Source: JBAZWV01 sp041660225 (GTDB taxonomy: Bacteria > Patescibacteriota > Patescibacteriia > 2-12-FULL-60-25). From it: a stretch of 64,000 nucleotides of DNA. Positions 17,093 to 25,912 of the stretch are shown piece by piece. The stretch spans positions 124,001 to 188,000 of the forward strand of contig JBAZWV010000001.1 of assembly GCA_041660225.1 (NCBI GenBank). The letters run 5' to 3'. The position numbers were made by a program, and so were the translations under genes. Each line of letters begins with the position of its first letter. The stretch's first letter is position 1. The notes below the pieces were generated by a model. It was given only the letters and a program-made list of their open reading frames with translations. It was not told the origin of the DNA and made no database searches.

Positions 17093-18217
17093 CTACAAAC
17101 GTCCAGTTTCGATCGCGATGCGAATCCGTTTCATGAGTTCTAGATAGAATCGTACGTTCGCGAGCGTCGCGAGACGTTGTCCGAGCATTTCTTCGATCGT
17201 GAAGAGATGGCGAACATACGCGAGGGAATAGCGTGAGAGTTCTTCTGCGATCGGATCCCCTTCGACGGGATCAACCATGGGTCGTTCGTCTGTTTTGAGG
17301 GATTCGTTCGTGAGATGAAGGACCTCGTAGAAATCTGGACGCGTGAGGTCATCATGAACGAAACGAAACATCTGACCGTGGCGCGCGTTTCGCGTCGGAA
17401 GGACGCAGTCGAACATATCCACGCCACGTTTCACGTATTCGACGATCTCATGCGGTTTTGCACCGCCCATAAAATAGCGCGGACGATCAGCGGGCATTAC
17501 GTTATCGAGGGCCGCAACGGTACGACAGGCATCCTCAAACGGTTCGCCGACAGAAAGACCGCCAATCGCATAGCCGTCAAAGCCGATCTTGGCGAGTTCG
17601 GTTGCGTGCGCCGTCCGCATCCCTTCATTTGTCCCACCTTGAACGATCCCGAATAATTGAGCACCTGGATTGTTCGATGTAGCTCTCCCCTTCTCGAACG
17701 CAATCTTGGATCGTTCAGCCCAACGCACGGTTCGAGCCAATGAATCGGTGAGATATTCCTCATTCGATCCTGCTGGAGTGCACTCGTCGAGAACCATAAC
17801 GATATCGCTTCCGATCGTTTGCTGGATCTCCATCGAGAGTTCGGGGGTCAGCAAATGTCGTGAGCCGTCGATGTGCGATGCGAACACCGCGCCCTCCTCG
17901 GTAATCTTTCGCATCTTCGCGAGTGAAAAAACTTGATACCCACCTGAGTCGGTAAGAAGAGCGCCGTCCCATGACATGAACGAATGAAGTCCGCCCATCT
18001 TTTTCAAAACATCCATCCCAGGCCGAAGATACAAATGATACGTATTCGACAATAAAATAGGGCTTCCCAAATGTTCAACGTCGAATGTTGAAATTGTTTT
18101 CACCGCGCCCTTTGTCGCGATCGGCATGAAGAATGGTGTCTCCAGATTTCCGTGTGGGGTCGCAAGCGTTCCGCGTCGTGCGCGCGATGATGCGGATGTT
18201 TTTTTGAGTTCAAACAT
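17093..18217 (-). CDS. tgt: tRNA-guanine transglycosylase (Tgt) lacking the zinc cysteines
   Basis: Tgt exchanges guanine-34 for preQ1 in tRNAs with GUN anticodons. The 374-residue TIM barrel keeps both catalytic Asp residues (LLTDSGGYQVFSL and DMFDCVLPTRNARHGQ), the bacterial preQ1-type SDIVMVLDECTP loop, and AIGGLSVGEP. The structural zinc site does not match: where bacterial Tgt has CxCxxC, this protein reads VDPVEGDPIAEELSRYS. All three cysteines are absent, while the fourth ligand His remains in AYVRHLF. The start at 18217 (MFELKK) is preferred over an upstream ATG that would overlap the previous gene by 43 bases; the chosen start is just downstream of that gene's stop at 18220. No other queuosine genes are in the window. 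Confidence 0.9.
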   Translation of the reverse strand: MFELKKTSASSRARRGTLATPHGNLETPFFMPIATKGAVKTISTFDVEHLGSPILLSNTYHLYLRPGMDVLKKMGGLHSFMSWDGALLTDSGGYQVFSLAKMRKITEEGAVFASHIDGSRHLLTPELSMEIQQTIGSDIVMVLDECTPAGSNEEYLTDSLARTVRWAERSKIAFEKGRATSNNPGAQLFGIVQGGTNEGMRTAHATELAKIGFDGYAIGGLSVGEPFEDACRTVAALDNVMPADRPRYFMGGAKPHEIVEYVKRGVDMFDCVLPTRNARHGQMFRFVHDDLTRPDFYEVLHLTNESLKTDERPMVDPVEGDPIAEELSRYSLAYVRHLFTIEEMLGQRLATLANVRFYLELMKRIRIAIETGRL

Positions 18218-18219
18218 AT

Positions 18220-19791
18220 TTAGTGAAGCTCTTCCCTCTTCTCCTTCATAAACGCGAACCATTCTTCAAGAACCGTGAGAAATATTTTGAATGGCGCTTC
18301 GAAAAGGAAATCAAACACGAAAAGAAAGACGTTCAGGCGACTGATGCTCCGTGAGAGCCAGCGACCCGCGCGTAGAATTGGGAGGGAGAGAAAGTCAATG
18401 AGTACAGAAAAGAGACTTTGTTTACTTTCAACCACAACCACCTCTCTCGCTCCAAGACGGAGGCGGAAACCGAAAAAGCTGACCACGCACAGAAAGAAGA
18501 TAAAAATAGCGGATGAAATCCAGGTGAAGTTGAGTGTCTTGAGCAACATTCCGACCAGACCGAAGCTGATCAAGAACGTCGTCGCGTATGCCACGCCGAA
18601 GAGCAATCCCGTCATTCCCCTTCGAATCGCCGGGACCTTGATCTCGCGGAGCGGGATCGGATCGTCTGATAGAAGCTCCATCACGCCGTTATTTAGACGA
18701 TCTGTGTTTTCTTGTCCGGGAACGCGAATCAGCAGACCGACGAAGAGCATCACGAGCGGGGGGAAGAGCAAATTGATCATGAGCGCCAGAATACCGACAT
18801 GCTGATACCACAAGAGCTCAATCGGAACTTCGAGCAACAGCGCGACGAGCATCTTGGTGATAAACAAATAGATCATGGCGCGAACGGTCCCCCGACGAAG
18901 CTTGGCTTTCGCCTGCGCATATCGTTGTTCCACTTTGGCGGTCAGACGCGCTTTGAGCGTTTGTGCGTTCTCGAGCAGTGCACTGGCTCCATCGCCGGCC
19001 TCGTGTAGAACGTCCTGCAAAACACTGAGTGAAACCGCGGATGGCTTTACGGCCCGCAAAAACCGCTGTGCGAGGACATGATTCAACCGTCCGCGAATAC
19101 GAAAATGGACGGCGACGAGCCGCTCCGCAATCGGGCGTGGGTTTTCAATCCATTCCTCGGACCGGAGCCATTCCGGCAGATACGCACGCAACAGCTTGAA
19201 ACCGAGCATGTCATCGTCCGCTTTTACGAGAGAGCGATAGCCTGCGACGTAGACCTGAAGACGTCGTTCTGTATCTTCGAGCTCGGCGCCGCGCAAACGG
19301 ATACGGTCCGCAAGACGTTCATACAAAAAGGTCACCAACGCCTTTTCTCCCGATGCATCGACAAGAATTTCTTCGATCTCAACAGCGATGATTCCAAGCA
19401 GCCAGTTCGCATGACGGTCGCTCCCCGCTTTGATGCGCGAAACGGCAAGAAACTTGCGGACAGCACGGGCGACATCGTCGATGATGGATTCGGGAAGAAT
19501 ACCGTTCGGAAGATATCGGGCGGCGATCAGCTCACGGACGAGGCGATCGGCGATGACGCCGGGTTCTGATTCAAGAATGAGCTGACGCTTCAAAATGCGC
19601 TCAATGGCGGCTTTGCGATGCAGGTGCTCATCTTTGTAGTCAACGGCATTCCGAATACGCTCATAGAGGAACGAAAACTTCCCCACCGTTTCGTTTACGG
19701 TGATGCGTGATCCTTCCGGTCCTGACACGACCGGAGGCTGACGGAGCGAGGCGAGAATCTGACCCGCGTGACCCCGAGAAATACCGTCCAT
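18220..19791 (-). CDS. Large membrane protein of unknown function
   Basis: A 523-residue protein that I do not recognise. The N-terminal 300 residues are soluble, helical and rich in Arg/Glu/Leu. About four hydrophobic segments lie between residues 310 and 455 (LFITKMLVALLLEVPIELLW, IGILALMINLLFPPLVMLFVG, GLLFGVAYATTFLISFGLVG, SSAIFIFFLCVVSFFGFRL). Amphipathic helices and a basic tail follow (FAFMKEKREELH). Residues ALLENAQTLKARL look like a short coiled coil. It ends two bases before the tgt start, so the genes are probably co-transcribed. The architecture suggests an envelope or secretion accessory role, but nothing in the sequence proves one. Confidence 0.6.
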   Translation of the reverse strand: MDGISRGHAGQILASLRQPPVVSGPEGSRITVNETVGKFSFLYERIRNAVDYKDEHLHRKAAIERILKRQLILESEPGVIADRLVRELIAARYLPNGILPESIIDDVARAVRKFLAVSRIKAGSDRHANWLLGIIAVEIEEILVDASGEKALVTFLYERLADRIRLRGAELEDTERRLQVYVAGYRSLVKADDDMLGFKLLRAYLPEWLRSEEWIENPRPIAERLVAVHFRIRGRLNHVLAQRFLRAVKPSAVSLSVLQDVLHEAGDGASALLENAQTLKARLTAKVEQRYAQAKAKLRRGTVRAMIYLFITKMLVALLLEVPIELLWYQHVGILALMINLLFPPLVMLFVGLLIRVPGQENTDRLNNGVMELLSDDPIPLREIKVPAIRRGMTGLLFGVAYATTFLISFGLVGMLLKTLNFTWISSAIFIFFLCVVSFFGFRLRLGAREVVVVESKQSLFSVLIDFLSLPILRAGRWLSRSISRLNVFLFVFDFLFEAPFKIFLTVLEEWFAFMKEKREELH

Positions 19792-19865
19792 AGACGGAGG
19801 TCAGCCTATCCTTTTTTGGTGCGGTTGGCTAGGGCCTCATCTTGATCTATCGGCCGAGATCCGGT

Positions 19866-20129
19866 ATGGTCGAAGTGATTCATATGTTGTGGCCCATCCT
19901 CCTCGCGATCTTCATTCTTGGACTCGCCTACCTGGTGTTTTACATGGCACCGGTCGTCTTGGAATTCGGCAAAAGCTTTCTTATTGTCATCGCAGCCTTT
20001 TTGGTTCTCTTCGCGGGCGCTGCAACCTACATCATGTATTCCCTTCCTGGTATTGAGCAATTTTCAAAAACACAAAAAACGTCTGGCGGCGTCAGCGAGA
20101 TCGTTGTGACCGACACGGTGGTGCGCTAA
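19866..20129 (+). CDS. Small membrane protein of unknown function
   Basis: An 87-residue protein with two adjacent hydrophobic helices (about residues 8-30 and 36-57) and a polar C-terminal tail (KTQKTSGGVSEIVVTDTVVR). I start it at ATG 19866 (MVEVIHMLWP) because the alternative at 19842 adds only an arginine-rich piece without homology. It is divergent from the large membrane protein gene and overlaps the end of the next minus-strand gene by four bases. No family recognised. Confidence 0.55.
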   Translation: MVEVIHMLWPILLAIFILGLAYLVFYMAPVVLEFGKSFLIVIAAFLVLFAGAATYIMYSLPGIEQFSKTQKTSGGVSEIVVTDTVVR

Positions 20130-20542
20130 ACGATCTTCCGTTCTTTCACGTCCTTCATGTCGATTTCGGCGACGTAGCGTTCGAAGTCGGCCTGATATTT
20201 TTCTTCAATTCGTCCCCGCATTTTCTCTTCCGGCAATGTGATTGTGGCGCCGATCTCTTTTTCGACGTCTTGGCGCGCACGGAACCATGCCCATTCATCG
20301 GTGAAGGTGTACCACGCGTGTTCCCACAATCCTTCGTCGACTACGTCGGCAACCTGCTCCACCTGACGCTCCGAGAGCGCCAACATCCCTTCGATGCGTG
20401 TCAGCATCGGTCGTGAGGCGACCGGTTCGAGTCCCCGTTCGCGACGCAATTCATCTTCAAGCTCCGCCCGAACCACCATGGCCTCGTAGACTTCCCGAAG
20501 ATCCTGGCGCGAAAACGTGAGTGAGAAAAATTCCGTATTCAT
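20126..20542 (-). CDS. Conserved-looking protein of unknown function
   Basis: A 138-residue soluble, acidic, all-helical protein. The start is taken at ATG 20542 (MNTEFFSLTF) because the upstream in-frame extension to 20755 overlaps the N-terminus of the plus-strand FecR-like gene and is arginine-rich noise. The core is rich in aromatic residues (LWEHAWYTFTDEWAWFRARQ), then an acidic helix (EKMRGRIEEKYQADFERYVA). I recognise no family and see no catalytic motif. It is divergent from the FecR-like gene. Confidence 0.55.
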   Translation of the reverse strand: MNTEFFSLTFSRQDLREVYEAMVVRAELEDELRRERGLEPVASRPMLTRIEGMLALSERQVEQVADVVDEGLWEHAWYTFTDEWAWFRARQDVEKEIGATITLPEEKMRGRIEEKYQADFERYVAEIDMKDVKERKIV

Positions 20543-20622
20543 GTCATGAGCATACGCAAGCGCGAGAGGCACGTCAAAGGCTTGGCGGAGGCTGAACAGC
20601 TGGGCTATGCTGGGCAGGATAT

Positions 20623-21756
20623 ATGCAACGCCGAGCACTGACCTGGGCCTTGGGAGTTCTTCTGATCGTGATCGCGATCTTTTTGATCGTGAATCTGATT
20701 CCAAAACCGAAGAACGATGGAACGGGAAGCGTCGTTCCTCCGGACGGGCAGGCACAAGGCACGCCGCTACAAGCGATTGTCGTGGAGACGGTAGGGAGCG
20801 TCACGATTCAACGAAATGGAACGGTCACCGCGGCAGTGAAAGACGCAGAACTGAAAACGGGCGATGTGATCAAAACCGGAAACGATGGATATGCGTCACT
20901 TGAATTCTACGGAGGCACACGGACGGGAATTGATACGAATAGCGAGCTCGTAATCGTCGAAACATCCGTTGATCCGGCGAATTGGAAAAAACAACGAACA
21001 CGACTGAGGCTCGAAGTCGGCCGCGTGTGGTCACGTGCGCTACAACTCCTCGATCCACAGTCCGTATATGACGTCGATTATCGCGGCGTCGTTTCGACCG
21101 TTCGTGGAACGGCGTTTCTCGTGACGGGAACAAATCTCAACAGCGGCGAAACGTTTACCCTCGATGCGTTCGATGGGACCGTACGGCTCTCAGGAAAAAC
21201 GACAGGAAGCATTGGTGCGGGATTCTCTGTTTCATTTGATCCGATGTCCCCTCCTCCGGTGCTGAAGTCTGCCCTTCATTTTACGGCTGATGATATCCGG
21301 AACGATTATTGGGTGCATGCTGAACTTGCACGCGATGCAGACTTTGCACGACGCGGTGCAGAACTCCGAAAAGAACGCGGCGTGAATGAGCCGATCACAG
21401 GCATCGGTGACGAAGCTGGTCCGTTTACGATCAAACCCAACGGCAGCGGCCACACCAATTTCCGAGCTGTTTTGATCGAAGCATCAACCACGACAGAACG
21501 TGGCATACGCGCCGGCAGTCGCGTTCCGCTGACAGCCCTTGCGGTCTTTGACGATGGACGTGTGCAACACACACAGGTCGTGACGACAGAAGCCGCGTGG
21601 CAGGTCTCGGACCCGACGATTGCAACCATCGATGACAATGGGTTTCTCACCGTCGATCTGAAGGTCACCGGAACGATTTCCGTCATCGCGCGTTGGAATG
21701 ACGGCACACATGAGCATTCAGGAACGCGTTCATTCCGTATTCTCCCACGATCATGA
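20623..21756 (+). CDS. Membrane-anchored FecR-like protein with Ig-like (Big_2) domain
   Basis: A 377-residue exported protein. A single N-terminal anchor (about residues 8-25) is followed by a FecR-type domain: VETVGSVTIQRNG, DAELKTGDVIKTG, GYASLEFYGGTRTGIDTNSE and STVRGTAFLV are the typical strands. A linker and a C-terminal bacterial Ig-like domain follow (about 285-377: TALAVFDDGRVQ, WQVSDPTIATIDDNGFLT). In classical systems FecR senses a signal and controls an ECF sigma factor, but no sigma factor is nearby; the domain here more likely has a structural or ligand-binding role. It overlaps the next lipoprotein gene by four bases (ATGA). Confidence 0.75.
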   Translation: MQRRALTWALGVLLIVIAIFLIVNLIPKPKNDGTGSVVPPDGQAQGTPLQAIVVETVGSVTIQRNGTVTAAVKDAELKTGDVIKTGNDGYASLEFYGGTRTGIDTNSELVIVETSVDPANWKKQRTRLRLEVGRVWSRALQLLDPQSVYDVDYRGVVSTVRGTAFLVTGTNLNSGETFTLDAFDGTVRLSGKTTGSIGAGFSVSFDPMSPPPVLKSALHFTADDIRNDYWVHAELARDADFARRGAELRKERGVNEPITGIGDEAGPFTIKPNGSGHTNFRAVLIEASTTTERGIRAGSRVPLTALAVFDDGRVQHTQVVTTEAAWQVSDPTIATIDDNGFLTVDLKVTGTISVIARWNDGTHEHSGTRSFRILPRS

Positions 21757-22295
21757 AATTCCTTCTTCTCCTCGTTCCGATGATTGCGATCCTTGGGACA
21801 GGCTGCGCGCAAAAAACATCTGACAAGACGATTCCGACAGAGCGAGCGCAGATCTCGCCTCTCCAACAAACCGAGGTGCAGGATGGTCCGGCGGCAATTG
21901 CGGTTGATGCGGCAACCGGACGTCGTTTTGTCAGCGTCTTGCCTCCCGTGTTTATCGATGGCAACGGTCGCTACACCACGCAAACAGAGGGCGAAAGAAT
22001 TACGACACAGCTTTCGGTCGGTGGAACGGTTGCGGAGGATGAAAACCTGTTTCGCGATCTTCCGGATCTCGAATCGTTTGAGAAAATGAATCTTGGCGAT
22101 TGGATCGTGCTGACTGCATATGAAAAAGAAAGCGGTCGTTCTGTCGCCCGCGCAACGCAACAGGACGCATATGACGAACGGCTGTATCACGTGATCGAGT
22201 GTGTCGGCGCTCCAAAAAGCGGAAAGGCCTTTTGGGACGGATGCCGAACGATGGTCGAACGCGCCCAGGTCACCCAAAGCACAGTAGCTCCCTGA
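21753..22295 (+). CDS. Putative lipoprotein
   Basis: A 180-residue protein with a signal peptide ending in the lipobox ILGTGC. The mature part contains QTEGERITTQLSVGGTVAEDE and a DRLP-like stretch, and two cysteines near the C-terminus (VIECVG, WDGCRT). No family recognised. It is translationally coupled to the FecR-like gene (four-base overlap), so the two products probably act together at the outer face of the membrane. Confidence 0.65.
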   Translation: MKFLLLLVPMIAILGTGCAQKTSDKTIPTERAQISPLQQTEVQDGPAAIAVDAATGRRFVSVLPPVFIDGNGRYTTQTEGERITTQLSVGGTVAEDENLFRDLPDLESFEKMNLGDWIVLTAYEKESGRSVARATQQDAYDERLYHVIECVGAPKSGKAFWDGCRTMVERAQVTQSTVAP

Positions 22296-22310
22296 TCTTC
22301 GCGCATCCGC

Positions 22311-22316
22311 TATACT
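22311..22316 (+). promoter_or_regulatory. Possible -10 box giving a near-leaderless transcript
   Basis: TATACT ends eight bases before the ATG at 22325, so transcription would begin at or within a few bases of the start codon. The context CCGCTATACTCTG is identical to that around the -10 box of the tRNA-Thr promoter at 47114. No good -35 is seen 16-18 bases upstream. Confidence 0.35.
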
Positions 22317-22324
22317 CTGCATAT

Positions 22325-23662
22325 ATGATCGACCATCGCCATCAAAATGCCCATGTCGTCTCCGTCAACATGGGATACGGACATGAACGCGCGGCATACG
22401 CTCTCACGGATCTCGCCCATGAAGGCATCATCACCGCAAATAATTATCAGGGCATTCCGGCGTCGGACAAACGCTTATGGGTCGAGAGCCGAAAACTCTA
22501 CGAAGCGATTTCGCGACTCCAGCCGCTCCCTGTTGTCGGCGACGCCATCTTCGAAGTGATGGATCGGATACAGCGCATTGATCCCTTTTATCCGCGTCGC
22601 GATCTTTCGGCGCCGACGATCCAGGTCAAACAGACCTATTACATGATCGAGAAGCTCGGCCTCGGCCGGCATCTGATCGAAAAACTTTCCAAGAATCCGC
22701 TCCCGCTTATCTGTACGTTTTTCATTCCCGCATTCGCCGCCGAAGTCTATGATTATCCCGGTGACATCTACGTGGTGATCTGCGATGCGGACATGAGTCG
22801 CGCGTGGGTTGCCCGCGATCCAAAGAAAAGCCGTATCAAATACTTTGCTCCGAACGGCCGCGTGGTCGAACGTCTGAAGCTCTACGGGATCCGCCCCGAA
22901 AATATTTTCCTGACCGGCTTCCCGCTTCCGAAAGAAGTCATCGGCGGTCCGGAAGGTAAAATCATCAATAAGGATCTGATGTCGCGCTTGTGCAATCTTG
23001 ATCCGAACGGCATTTTTACGAGGAAATATATCCGCACGCTTGAAGCCGTCATGGGAACGGGCACGTGTCAGAAAAAGCAGGATCATCCCCTTACACTCAC
23101 CTTCTCGGTCGGTGGTGCCGGAGCACAACGCACGCTCGGCGTAGACATCATGAAGAGCCTCAAGAGCAAACTCATGCGCAACGAAATCACTCTGCATCTT
23201 GCAGCAGGGACAAAAAAAGAAGTGGCGAAATTTTTCTTGGATAAGGTCAAAGAATTAAAACTTGGCCGGGCTCTTGGAGAATCCCTCTTTGTCGACGCGC
23301 AACCAGATCGACCAACGTACTTCCACGAATTCACAAATCTCCTGCGCAAAACGGACATCCTGTGGACCAAGCCGAGCGAAATGTCGTTCTATACCGGCAT
23401 CGGTCTCCCCATCATTATGGCGCCTTCGATCGGATCGCAAGAAGTCTTTAACCGAACGTGGCTTAAAATGATCGGTGGCGGCGTGTCACAAGGTGATCCA
23501 CGGTATACAAATGAATGGTTGTTTGACTGGATCGCAAGCGGTGGACTTGCGCGCATGGCATGGAACGGTTTCATCGAAGCACCGACCCACGGTTCGTATC
23601 GTATCGAAAGTATCCTCACGGGAGAAGGCGTTGAGCTCGAAAAACTCCCGATGATCGTGTAG
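22325..23662 (+). CDS. Putative GT-B-fold glycosyltransferase (MGDG synthase/MurG-like)
   Basis: A 445-residue soluble protein. The N-terminus VVSVNMGYGHERAAYALTDL resembles the Gly-rich GHxxAA loop that opens the acceptor domain of MurG and diglucosyl-lipid synthases. The C-terminal half has LTFSVGGAGAQRTLG (start of the second Rossmann-like domain), HLAAGTKKE, and a KPSEMSFYTGIGLPIIMAP segment like the donor-binding EPTE-type region in which a Ser/Glu pair precedes a Pro-rich turn. This suggests sugar transfer from a nucleotide sugar to a lipid or protein. I start it at ATG 22325: it lies only nine bases after a TATACT box, and the longer frame from 22199 overlaps the lipoprotein gene. Confidence 0.6.
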   Translation: MIDHRHQNAHVVSVNMGYGHERAAYALTDLAHEGIITANNYQGIPASDKRLWVESRKLYEAISRLQPLPVVGDAIFEVMDRIQRIDPFYPRRDLSAPTIQVKQTYYMIEKLGLGRHLIEKLSKNPLPLICTFFIPAFAAEVYDYPGDIYVVICDADMSRAWVARDPKKSRIKYFAPNGRVVERLKLYGIRPENIFLTGFPLPKEVIGGPEGKIINKDLMSRLCNLDPNGIFTRKYIRTLEAVMGTGTCQKKQDHPLTLTFSVGGAGAQRTLGVDIMKSLKSKLMRNEITLHLAAGTKKEVAKFFLDKVKELKLGRALGESLFVDAQPDRPTYFHEFTNLLRKTDILWTKPSEMSFYTGIGLPIIMAPSIGSQEVFNRTWLKMIGGGVSQGDPRYTNEWLFDWIASGGLARMAWNGFIEAPTHGSYRIESILTGEGVELEKLPMIV

Positions 23663-23699
23663 TGTCATAGGAATCCTGATTCATCGTTTTATCTTGTAT

Positions 23700-25151
23700 A
23701 TGAAACATCTTTCTCTGTCTGCCGCACTCATTGCCGTCGTCCTTCTTGGAGCCGGTTGCGATGCGTTGCCGTCAACATCAAAACTCAAGATGCCGGAGCA
23801 ACCACCTGCCGGCCCCGCGGCGGTGAACGGATTCGGATTGTTGCCGACCATCGCAGCACCGGGAACGCTCGGCACGCCAGAAGCGATGTCTTCACGCATG
23901 GCGTATGCCCCGACAATGCCTCCGTCCGCTGCTGATCCGGCCATGGCGCAGAGTGAAAATGCCGTCGGAATGGCGAACGTAGTGACAAAGGATATGGCCG
24001 GCAGCTCGGGTGGCGGAACAACCGGTGCTATGGTGATCCGTCCGATGCCGGAAATGAAACCGGCGAATGTGAACTACAAGATCACCGCGCAACTCCCAAC
24101 CTGGGGTAGCGAAGATGATGTTCTCCGTGCCAAAACACCGACGCTTCCAAGCGGGAGCATTCAAGCCCTCGCCGCCGCATCCGGTATGCCGTCACAAGCA
24201 CTTGGGAAAGATCCGAATCTCACATCTGTGAGTTTCTCATGGAAAGATAACGACGGTCTCACGTGGAACTATGACACGCTGGGTCGTAACGTCGGGTTCT
24301 GGAAAGAAACCGATTACCGCATCATGGCCGATCCGAATGCCGGGCAAAAAATGCCGCCGGTGATGGAAGATGCAGAAGCGTTGCGCATTGCGAATGACTT
24401 TCTGACGCGCAAAGGATTCAGCTCGTTTGCACGCGGAACAGGCGAGGTTGAAAAACCGTACGGCATGACAGAACCCGCTTCGATGCCGTGCCCCGTACCG
24501 ATGCCGCTCACGAAAGACATGCCCGCCGTTGAGGTTGATGCCGCAAAAGTAACAGAAGCGGAAGCGCGAAAAATGGAAGATACAAAAGTGATGATCGCTC
24601 CGTGCGGCGGTTGGTATCCGCAGCAGATCACCGTCTCGTTCACGGCAATGATCGGATCGAAGCCGGTTCACGATATGGGCGGCTGGCCGTTCCGCACCGC
24701 AAGCGTGCAAATCGACCTGAACACCCGACAGGTCACGGGCGGTAACGTCTGGATGCCTCAAGAAATGGAAGCCTCGAAGTACGCTCTCATTTCTGCCGAA
24801 GAAGCGATGAAACGCCTCAACGCAGGCGGACGCAATCCGATCTATCCGTACTATGGCGAAGAGGTAACGGACATTAACATTACGATCTCGAACGCGAAGC
24901 TCGTCCTCATGCGCTACGACGCCTGGGCAGAAGGGAAAAATACGACGTACTTCCTTCCTGCATTGGTCGGCGAAGGGACGGTTTCGTATGGTGACCGCGA
25001 TGATATCTACCGCACCATCGTTCCGCTTGTCGCGGATGATGCCTTTGGCGGCAACGATCCGGGCTACGGCAAACCCATGCCCGCGGATGCCGTCATGACG
25101 AGTCCTCCCGCGGCCACGATGCCCGCCCCTGCTCCAGCTCTCAAACAATGA
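23700..25151 (+). CDS. Putative large lipoprotein
   Basis: A 483-residue exported protein with lipobox LLGAGC. Residues 30-130 are low complexity and rich in Pro, Ala, Met and Gly (APTMPPSAADPAMAQSENAV), likely a flexible wall-spanning linker. The rest is a globular region with alternating hydrophobic residues and a conserved-looking segment EEAMKRLNAGGRNPIYPYYG. It ends in another Pro/Ala-rich tail. No family recognised. Its stop overlaps the uppP start by four bases (ATGA), so they share a transcript. I use ATG 23700; a second ATG lies six bases upstream. Confidence 0.65.
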   Translation: MKHLSLSAALIAVVLLGAGCDALPSTSKLKMPEQPPAGPAAVNGFGLLPTIAAPGTLGTPEAMSSRMAYAPTMPPSAADPAMAQSENAVGMANVVTKDMAGSSGGGTTGAMVIRPMPEMKPANVNYKITAQLPTWGSEDDVLRAKTPTLPSGSIQALAAASGMPSQALGKDPNLTSVSFSWKDNDGLTWNYDTLGRNVGFWKETDYRIMADPNAGQKMPPVMEDAEALRIANDFLTRKGFSSFARGTGEVEKPYGMTEPASMPCPVPMPLTKDMPAVEVDAAKVTEAEARKMEDTKVMIAPCGGWYPQQITVSFTAMIGSKPVHDMGGWPFRTASVQIDLNTRQVTGGNVWMPQEMEASKYALISAEEAMKRLNAGGRNPIYPYYGEEVTDINITISNAKLVLMRYDAWAEGKNTTYFLPALVGEGTVSYGDRDDIYRTIVPLVADDAFGGNDPGYGKPMPADAVMTSPPAATMPAPAPALKQ

Positions 25152-25912
25152 CCCTCTTTGACGGCCTTCTTCTCGGAACGGTGCAGGGACTCACGGAGTT
25201 TCTGCCCGTTTCGTCGTCCGGCCACCTGATCCTGATGCGCGAGCTCCTCGGACTGAATACGTCCGGTGGGCTCGCGTTTGACGCTATTCTCCAACTTGGA
25301 ACGATTCTCGCCGTGTTCGTGTATTTCCGTCGCGATATCTGGAATCTTCCCAAACAACGCGCCCTTCTTGGCGCGATTGTCGTCGGAACGATCCCCGCAC
25401 TCGTTCTGGGCCTCTTGCTTGAGGACATGATGGAAACGACGTTCAGATCCCCTCTTCTTGTCGCCGGTTCGCTCGTTGTAGGATCGCTTCTGTTTGTTCT
25501 TGCGGAACGTCTTGCCAAACGATTACACAGTCGCGTCACGGTCCAAGACGGTCTCTGGATCGGATTGTTTCAAACGCTTGCGCTGGTCCCCGGCATTTCG
25601 CGCTCCGGCGCAACGATCTCCGGTGGACTCTTCCGTGGACTCACTCGCGAAACTGCCGCGCGTTTCAGTTTTCTTCTCGCGCTCCCGATTATTACAGGAT
25701 CAGGAATCAAAAAACTTCTCGACGTGATGCAGGACCGTCCTACGGATATTGAGACGACTCCCCTCCTCCTGGCATTTGTCACAGCCTTCCTCATCGGACT
25801 CGCATGCATTCATTTTTTGCTTTCCTATCTAAAACACCACACGCTTATGATCTTCGTGTGGTATCGCTTGGCTCTCGCGCTTGCGGTCGTTCTGTTCGTG
25901 ACGCTGCGTTAA
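25148..25912 (+). CDS. uppP: Undecaprenyl-diphosphatase UppP/BacA
   Basis: An integral membrane phosphatase (254 residues) that converts undecaprenyl diphosphate to the monophosphate, recycling the lipid carrier for wall synthesis and giving bacitracin tolerance. Both BacA signatures are present: LTEFLPVSSSGHLILM near the N-terminus and PGISRSGATISGGLFRGLTR in the second half, with about eight hydrophobic segments. It complements UppS (32 kb) in carrier supply. The C-terminus overlaps that of the convergent MgtE-like gene by four bases. Confidence 0.95.
   Translation: MTLFDGLLLGTVQGLTEFLPVSSSGHLILMRELLGLNTSGGLAFDAILQLGTILAVFVYFRRDIWNLPKQRALLGAIVVGTIPALVLGLLLEDMMETTFRSPLLVAGSLVVGSLLFVLAERLAKRLHSRVTVQDGLWIGLFQTLALVPGISRSGATISGGLFRGLTRETAARFSFLLALPIITGSGIKKLLDVMQDRPTDIETTPLLLAFVTAFLIGLACIHFLLSYLKHHTLMIFVWYRLALALAVVLFVTLR

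Noticed and set aside
20543..20755. Upstream extension of the 138-residue unknown protein
   Set aside because: It lies on the complement of the FecR-like N-terminus, is Arg/Ser-rich and has no ribosome site; ATG 20542 starts a normal helical protein.
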